Below are positions 35,026 to 43,449 of a stretch of DNA of 64,000 nt, piece after piece (positions within the stretch are counted from its first letter, which is position 1; each line of letters opens with the position of its first letter). Below the pieces are notes generated by a model, which was not told the origin of the DNA, ran no database searches, and saw only the letters and a program-made list of their open reading frames with translations. Position numbers and translations under genes: made by a program. Origin of the DNA: Gracilimonas sp040904925 (GTDB lineage Bacteria; Bacteroidota; Rhodothermia; Balneolales; Balneolaceae); the NCBI GenBank assembly GCA_040904925.1, contig JBBDSP010000003.1:107898-171897 (forward strand). The letters run 5' to 3'.

Positions 35026-38000
35026 TTATTTGATCAGCATCATTCTGCGACTGATTGAAAATTGCTCACCTTCAAGCCGATAAAGGTACAGTCCGCTTGC
35101 CAGTCCGGTTGCATTAAATTGCACAGAATGTTCTCCGGCACTTTGTTGGTTATCTACCAAAGTAGCAACCTCTCGGCCCATTATATCATACACTTTCAAG
35201 GCTATTTTTTGAGCCACAGGAAGATTGTAGGAAATCAACGTACTTGGATTAAAAGGATTTGGATAGTTTTGATTCAGAGAAAAAACATCAGGTATCGCAC
35301 CGGCTATTTCTTCACTGGAAACCGATGTCCCGGATTCAGAGTTCAGCAGTACCCAAGCTCTATTATTATCTTCATGTACTTCGGTAATTTGTTCATTTCC
35401 GTCAATTACTGCATAAATAAAAGTATCTCCATCTACCCCTTCCGGGATCAGCCAGTCTTCCAGGGTAGCCCGCTTTGCTGATCGAGCCTCGAGTCCAGTT
35501 AGGGTTACCGTACTCACCTGTTGTTCATTGGTGATCAGAGTACCACCATCCCTTGGGTCATCAAGATAGAATTGCACCTCTACCTCTCCTGCAAGATTAG
35601 CAAGGCTGAAATTCTGTATGCGAGCCGTTATGTCAACCATTTCGCCGGGCTGTGGGGTTTCTGTTGAGAAAATAATATCCCTGGTTTCCTCGCTTTGAAG
35701 TTCCGGATTGGTACTTCCCAGTCCTTTTTCCGCATCATATTTCCAGGGAAGGATGAAAGTCAGGTCAGGGCTTGCACCATAATTTTCTTCCCACCAAGAC
35801 GCCACTCCGTCACTTTCATCCGGGTTTACACCATAATCCAAAGTCAAAGCTCCACCGGGACCCCAATAGACAAATGGCGCTACAGTATAGGTCTTAGTTC
35901 CCAATATGGCGCCATCAATAGTACCGAATTCAACTTTCAGTGCACTTTGTTCTTTAACAGTAGTGGTATGAGTAGATAGCTGCTGACTTCCATACGTACC
36001 TGAAACACTTACTTCCAATCCGGCTTGAAATCCACCATAACCGACACCCACACCCACCGAAGCCGAAGTACCCACATTTTGATAGGAGTTTCTGGTCCGT
36101 TGTGAAATGCTTTCAGATGAAAAACTTAATTCCCATGTTTGGGTTGATGAATTAGATAATTCCCATGTATCACCGCCACCGCCGGAAAAGCCTCCGCTTC
36201 CAAACAAAGAAGCACCTTCAGGCAATGCGGCGTTAGAAGGATAAGACAAAATGTTTCCTACTTCGTGATAATTATTATAGTCTTTTGCCAAACCACTTTT
36301 GCTTCCGAACCAGGTATTTTCCAAAGATTCCAGTCCAACAAATTTTGGGAGAGCGACCACTACATAACCGCTAATTTGATTATCAGAATACACCGGATAT
36401 TCCAGAACATCATAATTACTGATAGTAGCATAAATGCGGTCATCGTCGATGGCATCCGATGTTACTTTAACCGTTACAGTTTGTGAGGTTCCCTGCCGCC
36501 GGGAAAAGCCCCCGCCATAACCGCGCTCCAAAGACACACTAACACTAGCCTGAACAGGTCCGAATCCGGCTCCTACGTTGGCATCCAAAGATTCGGAAAT
36601 ACCCCAATCAGCGGAAACTTCTGTGGCTACCTCAAACTCCTGACTGGTGGCATTTTCATATACTGCCCGATGATCACAGGCAATCTGCGGGTCATCATTA
36701 AAGCATTTATTGACATCAAAGATCTGTTGATCAAAAACCTCAAAGTGAATAGGAGGTGCATTCAAAACGACCAGTGGCTGTACGATGTCGGTCACTGTTT
36801 GTACTGTTGGACTCCCTAGCCTTACCGCATCACCGTCAAAATCTCCGGATGCGATCAGCATAGCTGTATTTTCAGACAGGTAGGTATAATCGTTCGTTCC
36901 CGGCCCGATATGAATACCATCTTCAAAGGTAGCAGGGTTGTCCCCAGGTCCATTCTGCCAGATCTTAATTCCATCCCCATCCAGAGTGGCTACTTCAATC
37001 CTTAATGAATCACTTTCTAAGATATCCACATCGGTAACCGTTATCGTTCTGTGAAAACGCTCTTGGTCTTCTGTATTCAGAGAAGTAGCTCCACCTGCAT
37101 CAATAATCATTAAATTCTCATCCATTCTAACAATTTCAACCCGGTTTCTGTAAGTGTAGAAGAGTTCCTGATTGCCATCTAAATTGATATCAAAGCTGGT
37201 CATCGACATAGGCCACCCATCACTTCCTAGTGAATTATTCTGAAAATCATTACCTACAATACTTAGGTCGGATAAGTCCGTTTCGACTTTTATAGAAAAT
37301 AATTCGACTCTAAACTCAGATACATTTGTAGTTCCTCGGCCATATACCAAAGCAATTTCATCCACGCCGTTTCCATTATAATCCGCGGCATCCATAGCAA
37401 GTCGCTCCACATAATAGTTAGATGAACTCCCCGCCTCACTAAAGAAAGGTGCCGAAGTAGCCCCTACTTTTTCAAGACCACCATCAACCAAATCGTAGAC
37501 GGTACCCACTAACTGCCAGCCAACTCTCTCGACATCTTCTTGAGGTTTAACATGTATCAGGACCAATTCGTCGGTTTCATCTCCGTCAAAATCTCCTGCA
37601 TTGATCTCAAATTTACTGCTTCTTCTCAGGATGGCTTCAGCATCTGTTACTTCAGGTGTAAGTCGCTGGTCATTGATTGATGACACTACCTGGGGACTAT
37701 TTCCTCCATTATTATCAAAAACCACGATCTCGATAGGGCCTCCATCCTCCTGAGCATCCGTTCCCCAGTACGCCACTACAAATTCCGGCTCCGGATCAGT
37801 GTCGATCTGAATTTTTTCCAATCGAACAATACTCTTGATATCAAATTCATCCACTACATACCGTTTTGAAAACCCCAGACTTTGCATGGAAAAAGGTGAA
37901 GCGTTTTCGAAAGAAAAAGTGGAAGGATTTACATCAGTATAATAAACGGTAACAGTACTATCGGGACCGGCCCAAATTCCTACAAATTCATCCATGCCGT

Positions 38001-38316
38001 CTCCGTCAAAATCACCTGTAAGAAGATCTGCAACTGCATCTGATGAATCGGTGACCATACCCCAAGGTGCTTCAATCAAATTGGATTGAAGTAATGTGAT
38101 ACCCTGTGTGGTCACATCCCCGGTTGCATCAAAAATATTTACGAGAGCGGTATCGGCACCGCCATTCAAAGTAACAATTTCGGCATTGGCCCCGAGGGTG
38201 TAATTATTGAAGAAAGGATCTTCTTCATTTAACTGTGCATGTACCAAAGAGGAAGAAAAAAACAAGAGAAAAATACTTCCACATAGGTGAAAATTTACCT
38301 TAGCTACAAAACCCAT
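35026..38316 (-). CDS. Large secreted protein: FG-GAP propeller, unusual Gly/Ser beta region, CARDB-like and T9SS sorting domain
   Basis: 1096 residues with a signal peptide (about 1-27). Residues ~55-500 hold several FG-GAP-like repeats with calcium-type loops (GDFDGDGMDE, GDFDGDETDE, ADYNGNGVDE, DINLDGNQE), a beta-propeller. Residues ~505-850 form a Gly/Ser/Thr-rich beta region with alternating pattern (GAGFGPVQASVSVSLERGYG; ASVGVGVGYGGFQAGLEV) and one Cys pair; I know no named family, but the pattern recalls beta-pore or adhesin sheets. Then a CARDB-like domain (PGEMVDITARIQNFS..GEVEVQFYLDD). The C-terminal ~80 residues (SLNQNYPNPFNPST..YDIMGREVATL..LYLYRL) are a T9SS sorting domain, so it is exported to the surface. 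Confidence 0.88.
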   Translation of the reverse strand: MGFVAKVNFHLCGSIFLLFFSSSLVHAQLNEEDPFFNNYTLGANAEIVTLNGGADTALVNIFDATGDVTTQGITLLQSNLIEAPWGMVTDSSDAVADLLTGDFDGDGMDEFVGIWAGPDSTVTVYYTDVNPSTFSFENASPFSMQSLGFSKRYVVDEFDIKSIVRLEKIQIDTDPEPEFVVAYWGTDAQEDGGPIEIVVFDNNGGNSPQVVSSINDQRLTPEVTDAEAILRRSSKFEINAGDFDGDETDELVLIHVKPQEDVERVGWQLVGTVYDLVDGGLEKVGATSAPFFSEAGSSSNYYVERLAMDAADYNGNGVDEIALVYGRGTTNVSEFRVELFSIKVETDLSDLSIVGNDFQNNSLGSDGWPMSMTSFDINLDGNQELFYTYRNRVEIVRMDENLMIIDAGGATSLNTEDQERFHRTITVTDVDILESDSLRIEVATLDGDGIKIWQNGPGDNPATFEDGIHIGPGTNDYTYLSENTAMLIASGDFDGDAVRLGSPTVQTVTDIVQPLVVLNAPPIHFEVFDQQIFDVNKCFNDDPQIACDHRAVYENATSQEFEVATEVSADWGISESLDANVGAGFGPVQASVSVSLERGYGGGFSRRQGTSQTVTVKVTSDAIDDDRIYATISNYDVLEYPVYSDNQISGYVVVALPKFVGLESLENTWFGSKSGLAKDYNNYHEVGNILSYPSNAALPEGASLFGSGGFSGGGGDTWELSNSSTQTWELSFSSESISQRTRNSYQNVGTSASVGVGVGYGGFQAGLEVSVSGTYGSQQLSTHTTTVKEQSALKVEFGTIDGAILGTKTYTVAPFVYWGPGGALTLDYGVNPDESDGVASWWEENYGASPDLTFILPWKYDAEKGLGSTNPELQSEETRDIIFSTETPQPGEMVDITARIQNFSLANLAGEVEVQFYLDDPRDGGTLITNEQQVSTVTLTGLEARSAKRATLEDWLIPEGVDGDTFIYAVIDGNEQITEVHEDNNRAWVLLNSESGTSVSSEEIAGAIPDVFSLNQNYPNPFNPSTLISYNLPVAQKIALKVYDIMGREVATLVDNQQSAGEHSVQFNATGLASGLYLYRLEGEQFSISRRMMLIK

Positions 38317-38439
38317 ATACCCTCCGAATTTATTTATATATCGGTCAATATGGATTTTAAATGGGTGAATTACAAGTCAACGCCTTTATGCAATCTCCCT
38401 GAAATGTTTCATCAGTGAATAAAAATAAACTACATTATC

Positions 38440-39252
38440 TTATAAAATACTCCACACCAACCGCCCGGCCATAGCCACAGCCAATATTGCAAATCCCCAT
38501 TGCAAATATTTTCTTTTGATCTTTTGATTAAGAAAAGCTCCTCCAAATCCACCGATCAGTCCTCCAATGGCTAATGGAAAGGCGGCTCCAAAATCAACAT
38601 ATCCCATTGAAAACTTAGTGATACCTGAAACAGCCCCCGGCTCAAAGGCAAGCTGCACCCAGCCGGATGTTACCATCAGGATCATAGCAAGATGAGAAAT
38701 ACTGACTGCTTTTTTAAAAGGCTGATTGTAGAATAAATTCATAATCGGAACCATTACTCCGCCCCCGCCTACTCCTGCCAAAGCCGCCACAAATCCCCCG
38801 ATTCCACCGGCTGTTGTCGTCTGACCAAATCCGAGTTTCTTGAACTCACGATCGTATTCATCTCTCTTATCTTTTCCTCGGCCAAACATCATATAAGCCA
38901 CATAGATCAACATGATCGAAAAGAAGATCACAAATTCAGTGCGGCTGTAATATGGAGAAGTGATCACCAGTTTTCCCAGATAAACGCCAAAGGCACCCAT
39001 AAGTCCCAGCTTTATCCCTTCACCCCAAAAAATATTATGCTGCAAATATTGACGAACGGTACTCCCGGAAGCAGCAATGAACGTACAGAAAAGTCCGGAA
39101 GCTATGGTCCATAAAACCGGATCTTCCACCCCGGCTCCGTCAAATAAGAAAAAAAGCACCGGCGTAAAGATGATCCCGCCGCCTATTCCAAGGAGCCCCG
39201 CGAGAACACCGGCAATCAGCCCGATCAATAACAGAATTAATAGCTCAGCCAA
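38440..39252 (-). CDS. TauE/SafE family permease (sulfite exporter-like)
   Basis: 270 residues, about eight membrane spans in two similar halves. Family marks: GLIAGVLAGLLGIGGGIIFTPVLFFL at the N-terminus and the repeat GGIGGFVAALAGVGGGGVMVPIMNLF in the second half. Members export sulfite, sulfoacetate or other organic anions; some import. The actual substrate is unknown. The gene overlaps the upstream PhzF-like gene by eight bases, so they share a transcript. Confidence 0.9.
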   Translation of the reverse strand: MAELLILLLIGLIAGVLAGLLGIGGGIIFTPVLFFLFDGAGVEDPVLWTIASGLFCTFIAASGSTVRQYLQHNIFWGEGIKLGLMGAFGVYLGKLVITSPYYSRTEFVIFFSIMLIYVAYMMFGRGKDKRDEYDREFKKLGFGQTTTAGGIGGFVAALAGVGGGGVMVPIMNLFYNQPFKKAVSISHLAMILMVTSGWVQLAFEPGAVSGITKFSMGYVDFGAAFPLAIGGLIGGFGGAFLNQKIKRKYLQWGFAILAVAMAGRLVWSIL

Positions 39253-40030
39253 TCGTTATCTCCCCCTTTAAATAAGTAAGCGCATTACCGGCTATTTCAA
39301 CACGATCGCCTTTCATTCTGCAGATCAGATCACCACCGCGTTTTGAGATCTGTCGGGCTTTCAGCTCCTCTTTATCCAGCTTCTTACTCCAGTAGGGAGT
39401 GCTTTTTGTGTGAGCCGAACCTGTAACCGGGTCTTCATCCACTCCCGACTGCGGCGCAAAAAAGCGGGACACAAAATCAACTTCTTCACCGGGAGCTGTT
39501 ACTATGATACCTCGTGCTTCCACTTCGCTCAACATTCTGATATCAGGATTTAATGCTGCCACTTCTTTCTCAGAATTCAGCACTACCATGTAATCATCAG
39601 ACTTATACACTTCAAAAGTTTGAGGTACTCCCAGGGCTCTGAATAGCACGGCCGGGGCTTCGGCTTTTTCCATGTTATCCGCGGGGAAATTCATTAAAAG
39701 TAATCCCTCTTTTTTACTTACGGTAAGCAATCCGCTTCGGGTTTTGAATATGATCTCATCTTCGGAATATCCAAGTTCTTCAAATAAAACATGGGCCGTT
39801 GCAAGAGTTGCATGACCGCACAGATCAACTTCCACCGTTGGGGTGAACCATCGAAGCCGATAACTGTTTCCCTCCTTTACAAAAAATGCCGTTTCTGAAA
39901 GATTGTTTTCCGCAGCTATATGTTGCATCTGCTCATCGCTTAGCCATTCCTCCAAAGGAACCACAGCTGCCGGGTTTCCTGAAAATAATTCAGAAGTAAA
40001 TGCATCAACTTGATATATAGGTAATTTCAT
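39245..40030 (-). CDS. PhzF-family isomerase/epimerase-like protein
   Basis: 261 residues from ATG (40030 on the minus strand); the GTG one codon before is the alternative. Seen: YQVDAFTSELFSGNPAAVV, the Glu in ENNLSETAFFV that matches the catalytic Glu45 of PhzF, VDLCGHATLATAHVLF, and DPVTGSAHTKSTPYW. The fold is of the diaminopimelate-epimerase type. Only PhzF of Pseudomonas is well understood (phenazine synthesis); no phenazine genes are near, so the substrate is unknown. The downstream permease gene overlaps, which hints that the pair works on one compound. Confidence 0.92.
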   Translation of the reverse strand: MKLPIYQVDAFTSELFSGNPAAVVPLEEWLSDEQMQHIAAENNLSETAFFVKEGNSYRLRWFTPTVEVDLCGHATLATAHVLFEELGYSEDEIIFKTRSGLLTVSKKEGLLLMNFPADNMEKAEAPAVLFRALGVPQTFEVYKSDDYMVVLNSEKEVAALNPDIRMLSEVEARGIIVTAPGEEVDFVSRFFAPQSGVDEDPVTGSAHTKSTPYWSKKLDKEELKARQISKRGGDLICRMKGDRVEIAGNALTYLKGEITIG

Positions 40031-40128
40031 CACTATATGGATTTGAAACTTTGAATTCTAAAACAATGTAGTAGCATTTGCTGATTAATTAAACCCAAAC
40101 CTGATACTCACGTTCCATTGGATTCTAA

Positions 40129-40161
40129 TTCGCATCTGCGGTTTCATCTGCCTTATCTTTG
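40129..40161 (+). promoter_or_regulatory. Bacteroidota-type promoter for the second TonB receptor
   Basis: TATCTTTG (40154-40161) matches the TAnnTTTG element at -7, and TTCG (40129-40132) lies 21 bases upstream in the place of the -33 TTTG. The ATG is 34 bases downstream. Confidence 0.55.
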
Positions 40162-40194
40162 CAGCGATCTAAACTACTATTCAAAACTATACCT

Positions 40195-42192
40195 ATGAGA
40201 TATCTATTACCTATTCTATTACTGTTATTATTATGGGATTTTTCCAATGCCCAAATGAAAGCTGAACTCGAGAATATCGAAGTTTCCGCTTCCCGCATTA
40301 CTACCTCCATCTCCGAAAGTGGAAAAAATGTATCGGTGATCACGGCCGAAATGATCAGTGAAATGCCCGTACAATCGGTAGACGACCTGCTGCGAAGCCT
40401 GCCAGGGGTTAACATCAATGGTCGAGCCGGATTTGGTGTACAGGCCGATGTGGGCGTTCGCGGAAGTACCTTTTCCCAGGTGATGTTTTTGTTGGATAAT
40501 ACGCCGCTTAACGATCCGCTGACGGCTCATTTCAATACCAATATCCCGGTCGCCTTATCTGAAATTGCCCAGATCGAATTGATCCGCGGACCGGCAAGTA
40601 CTTCTTTTGGAGCCGATGCCGTTGGCGGTGTGATTCACATCAAAACCAAAGCGTATATGATGAAAGAAATCGAGGGTTCTGAAGAAGTAGAAACCAGAAC
40701 CAATATTGATATCTCAGCAGGAGAAAACGATCTTCGCATCATCGACGCAACTGCAGGTATCAACAAAAAGAATGTTCGCTTTAGCACCTCATTCCGAACC
40801 GCAAGTTCCGATGGAGAAGAAATTCCCAATCCCGGATTTGAACGACAAGTTTCTTCGGAAGAAACTTATAATACTTATTTTGATATGATGAATCTCTCGA
40901 CTGCTTTGTCAGTTAATTTTGCTAAAAACTGGAATTGGTATGTGCGATCCGGCATCGAAAATCGTGATTTCAATGCCCGCTATTTTTATACAAGAAGTGA
41001 ATTTGATGAATCTACCGAACAGATCAACAGCCGGTGGGCACTTTCTGCTTTAACTTATGATAATAACAATCACCGTTCCGAGATCAATTTCTCCTATCGT
41101 GATGTTGAAGATGTATTTGATTTCAACCCTGCTATCGCTCCTGCAAATGTGCACCAGACCGGTTCTTTATTTCTGAATGCTTCACATCAATATGAACTTG
41201 GTGATGATCAGTTGAGCTCACTTTCACAATCCCTGAATTACATGCGATTCATGGTAGGCGGACAAGTTCTGAACAAACAGATCGAAAGCACCGACCGCGG
41301 TGATCATGAAAATACTTCCTGGGGAGTTTATGGGATCCATACCATGAACTACAATTTTGGGCTAAGCGTAACTTCCAGCCTAAGATTGCAGTTCAATCCG
41401 ATAAGTGATCTCTCATTTCTCCCGCAAATAAGTGCTGCCTATGATCTTGGAACTATCAATTTGAGAACGTCTATCGGTCGAGCTATTCGTGAAGGAGATT
41501 TTACTGAACGATATATTTCGTATCAAATTCCGAACCTGACCCCCGGCCGTAATATTGGGAACCCGGACCTTCTCCCCGAAGAATCTACAACTTTTGATCT
41601 CGGCTTCGACTGGACTCCGGCTAACAACCTAAGATTCTCCCCTACTTTCTTTTACCGAAGTTCCTCAAATTTGATCGATTACGCTCTTACAAATTCAGAC
41701 AATATCCAAAATACAGATAATCTTCAGCCTAATGAAGAATATTTTTATGCATCCAACATTTCTGAAAGCGATGTGGTTGGGATCGAATTTTTTACAGCTT
41801 TGAATAACGAACTTTCTTCGAATTCAAACCTGAGAACAGAAGCCGGTTATACTTATATCAAAACTACCAGTGATGGAAACACGGTTTCCAGATACATCGC
41901 CAATCATCCTTCACACCAGTTGAGTTTTGACCTGTCGCTGAATGCCGGTGATTTCTCCGTGCAGTCACAATCGCAGTTCAATGTTCGTTCGGATGAATCC
42001 AATGCCCTGATCAATGCAGAAGTTCCGGATCAATATTTCCTTACGAACCTGAAACTCGGATACAAGCCATTTGGCCAAAATTTTCAGATCTACACCCAGG
42101 TCCTGAACCTGACTGATACTCAATATCAGGAGATCCTCGGTGCACCCATGCCCGGCCGATGGATCTTAGGCGGAGTAAAATACAGCCTCTGA
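40195..42192 (+). CDS. TonB-dependent outer-membrane receptor
   Basis: 665 residues from ATG 40195, chosen because it starts a clear signal peptide (MRYLLPILLLLLLWDFSNAQ); the in-frame codons upstream cover the promoter. A plug domain follows directly (ASRITTSISESGKNVSVITAEMI, LPGVNINGRAGFGVQADVGVRGS, RGPASTSFGADAVGGVIHIKT) without the carboxypeptidase-like domain of the receptor at 9106. The barrel ends WILGGVKYSL. Length and plug resemble BtuB/iron-siderophore receptors; ligand unknown. Confidence 0.9.
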   Translation: MRYLLPILLLLLLWDFSNAQMKAELENIEVSASRITTSISESGKNVSVITAEMISEMPVQSVDDLLRSLPGVNINGRAGFGVQADVGVRGSTFSQVMFLLDNTPLNDPLTAHFNTNIPVALSEIAQIELIRGPASTSFGADAVGGVIHIKTKAYMMKEIEGSEEVETRTNIDISAGENDLRIIDATAGINKKNVRFSTSFRTASSDGEEIPNPGFERQVSSEETYNTYFDMMNLSTALSVNFAKNWNWYVRSGIENRDFNARYFYTRSEFDESTEQINSRWALSALTYDNNNHRSEINFSYRDVEDVFDFNPAIAPANVHQTGSLFLNASHQYELGDDQLSSLSQSLNYMRFMVGGQVLNKQIESTDRGDHENTSWGVYGIHTMNYNFGLSVTSSLRLQFNPISDLSFLPQISAAYDLGTINLRTSIGRAIREGDFTERYISYQIPNLTPGRNIGNPDLLPEESTTFDLGFDWTPANNLRFSPTFFYRSSSNLIDYALTNSDNIQNTDNLQPNEEYFYASNISESDVVGIEFFTALNNELSSNSNLRTEAGYTYIKTTSDGNTVSRYIANHPSHQLSFDLSLNAGDFSVQSQSQFNVRSDESNALINAEVPDQYFLTNLKLGYKPFGQNFQIYTQVLNLTDTQYQEILGAPMPGRWILGGVKYSL

Positions 42193-42211
42193 TTCATTTA
42201 ACGTGATTATT

Positions 42212-42247
42212 AAACGCATGAATATGCAAATGCATATTCATGCGTTT
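42212..42247 (+). terminator. Terminator of the TonB receptor gene
   Basis: AAACGCATGAATATGCA (42212-42228) pairs with its exact complement (42231-42247), 17 bases, ending in a T run. Confidence 0.88.
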
Positions 42248-42297
42248 TTTGTTTTGGGATGTTTATCCTGCATCGGGCATCAGCGAGCTCCCCGGTT

Positions 42298-42322
42298 CGT
42301 TCCAACGCAGAGCGTAGGAACG
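42298..42322. repeat. REP palindrome, forward, upstream of RAYT
   Basis: Arms CGTTCC and GGAACG with core AACGCAGAGCGTA. The 25-base unit recurs exactly at 43101-43125. Confidence 0.75.
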
Positions 42323-42445
42323 AGGATGGTTGGAATGGAATAGGTATCAGTAAAGAGTACTTAAAGTGGAATTTATTGAGACTCGATTGATCAGCTCAAC
42401 TCCTCAGTCAATTAGCACAACTCCTCGCTAGATTGCCGAACTCCT

Positions 42446-42470
42446 CGCTCCTACGCTCTGCGTTGGAGCG
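42446..42470. repeat. REP palindrome, reverse, upstream of RAYT
   Basis: Arms CGCTCC and GGAGCG with core TACGCTCTGCGTT, the reverse complement type of the unit at 42298. Exact second copy at 43342-43366. Forward plus reverse copies form a BIME-like pair. Between 42323 and 42445 no gene is seen. Confidence 0.75.
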
Positions 42471-42556
42471 AACTCTGTATTACTCAGGCAATATTAACTG
42501 ACTTATAAATTCTAATGTAAGGAATGCGAATCCCATCGCTCTAACAAAATAAAACG

Positions 42557-43096
42557 ATGGGAAGAAGCAGATATAAAATACTGAATGAGAGATATCCCTA
42601 TTTCATTACATCGTCAGTGGTTAATAAGTATCCCATATTTGATGAAAAAGAATACGCTCAAATTATTATAGATGGATTGAATTTTTTGGTCAACGAGAAG
42701 GAAATTAAAATATACGCGTATGTAATCATGAAGAATCACCTTCACCTTATTCTTCAAGGAAACGATCTTGGAAAACACTTTGCTCAATTTAAATCCTATT
42801 CTGCACGGAGAATTTTAGACAGTCTTGAAACCAAGAAAGTGGATGGATTACTTCAATCATTTAGAGAAGCAAAAAAAGCTTTTAAAACTGATAGAAAACA
42901 TCAGTTTTGGGCAGAAGGATTTCACCCAAAACAAGTATTCAGCGCAGATGTTATGAGGCAAAAGATAAGGTACATTCATTATAATCCTGTGAAAGCAGGC
43001 TTTGTAAAGGAGGATACCGACTGGAAGCATTCTTCCTCCTCTGACTATTCTGGTAATTCTCCCGGCTTGGTGAAAGTTACGCTTTTTGCCGGCTAG
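42557..43096 (+). CDS. REP-associated tyrosine transposase (RAYT, Y1/IS200-like)
   Basis: 179 residues, single-domain HUH nuclease. HUH motif His61-Leu-His63 in MKNHLHLILQG; candidate catalytic Tyr in KIRYIHYNPVKAG (Tyr139 or Tyr142), plus ILNERYPYFITSSVVN at the start and FWAEGFHPKQVFS, which is typical of RAYTs. All motifs are intact. The gene is bracketed by palindromes of one family (42298, 42446 upstream; 43101, 43342 downstream), the usual relation of a RAYT with the REPs it is thought to mobilise. There is no IS-end structure or accessory TnpB. Confidence 0.9.
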   Translation: MGRSRYKILNERYPYFITSSVVNKYPIFDEKEYAQIIIDGLNFLVNEKEIKIYAYVIMKNHLHLILQGNDLGKHFAQFKSYSARRILDSLETKKVDGLLQSFREAKKAFKTDRKHQFWAEGFHPKQVFSADVMRQKIRYIHYNPVKAGFVKEDTDWKHSSSSDYSGNSPGLVKVTLFAG

Positions 43097-43100
43097 ATTT

Positions 43101-43125
43101 CGTTCCAACGCAGAGCGTAGGAACG
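43101..43125. repeat. REP palindrome, forward, downstream of RAYT
   Basis: Identical to the 25-base unit at 42298-42322. It starts five bases after the RAYT stop codon. Confidence 0.75.
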
Positions 43126-43279
43126 AGGTTAGAAAAACGCTTAGCATCTGGTACGAGGGAAAAGCATTCCTCATAGATTTTATGCCAGCTTCGGCCCATA
43201 ATCTTAGGTTTTATTTGTAAGAGCTCTCAAAATGGAATTCCTTACAAAAAAACTTTGAAGCAGGAGCTTCACACGAGCA

Positions 43280-43301
43280 TTCCCAAGCTGGAGCTTGGGA
43301 A
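43280..43301. repeat. Second palindromic repeat type
   Basis: TTCCCAAGCT (43280-43289), GG, AGCTTGGGAA (43292-43301). A half copy (AGAGCTTGGGAACGAGAA) lies at 43384-43401. The 353-base gap from 43097 to 43449 otherwise holds only REP units; no gene is supported. Confidence 0.7.
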
Positions 43302-43341
43302 CGAGTAGGAAACACCCCATCAACTACTCTTACCGCAAACT

Positions 43342-43366
43342 CGCTCCTACGCTCTGCGTTGGAGCG
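43342..43366. repeat. REP palindrome, reverse, downstream of RAYT
   Basis: Same 25-base unit as 42446-42470, so the RAYT gene is flanked on each side by one forward and one reverse copy. Confidence 0.75.
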
Positions 43367-43449
43367 GATAATTGTCCGCGTCCAGAGCTTGGGAACGAGA
43401 ACTTCTAGCTTTATCTTTAAGAGTTTGAAAATCACCCAAAAATTCTTCA

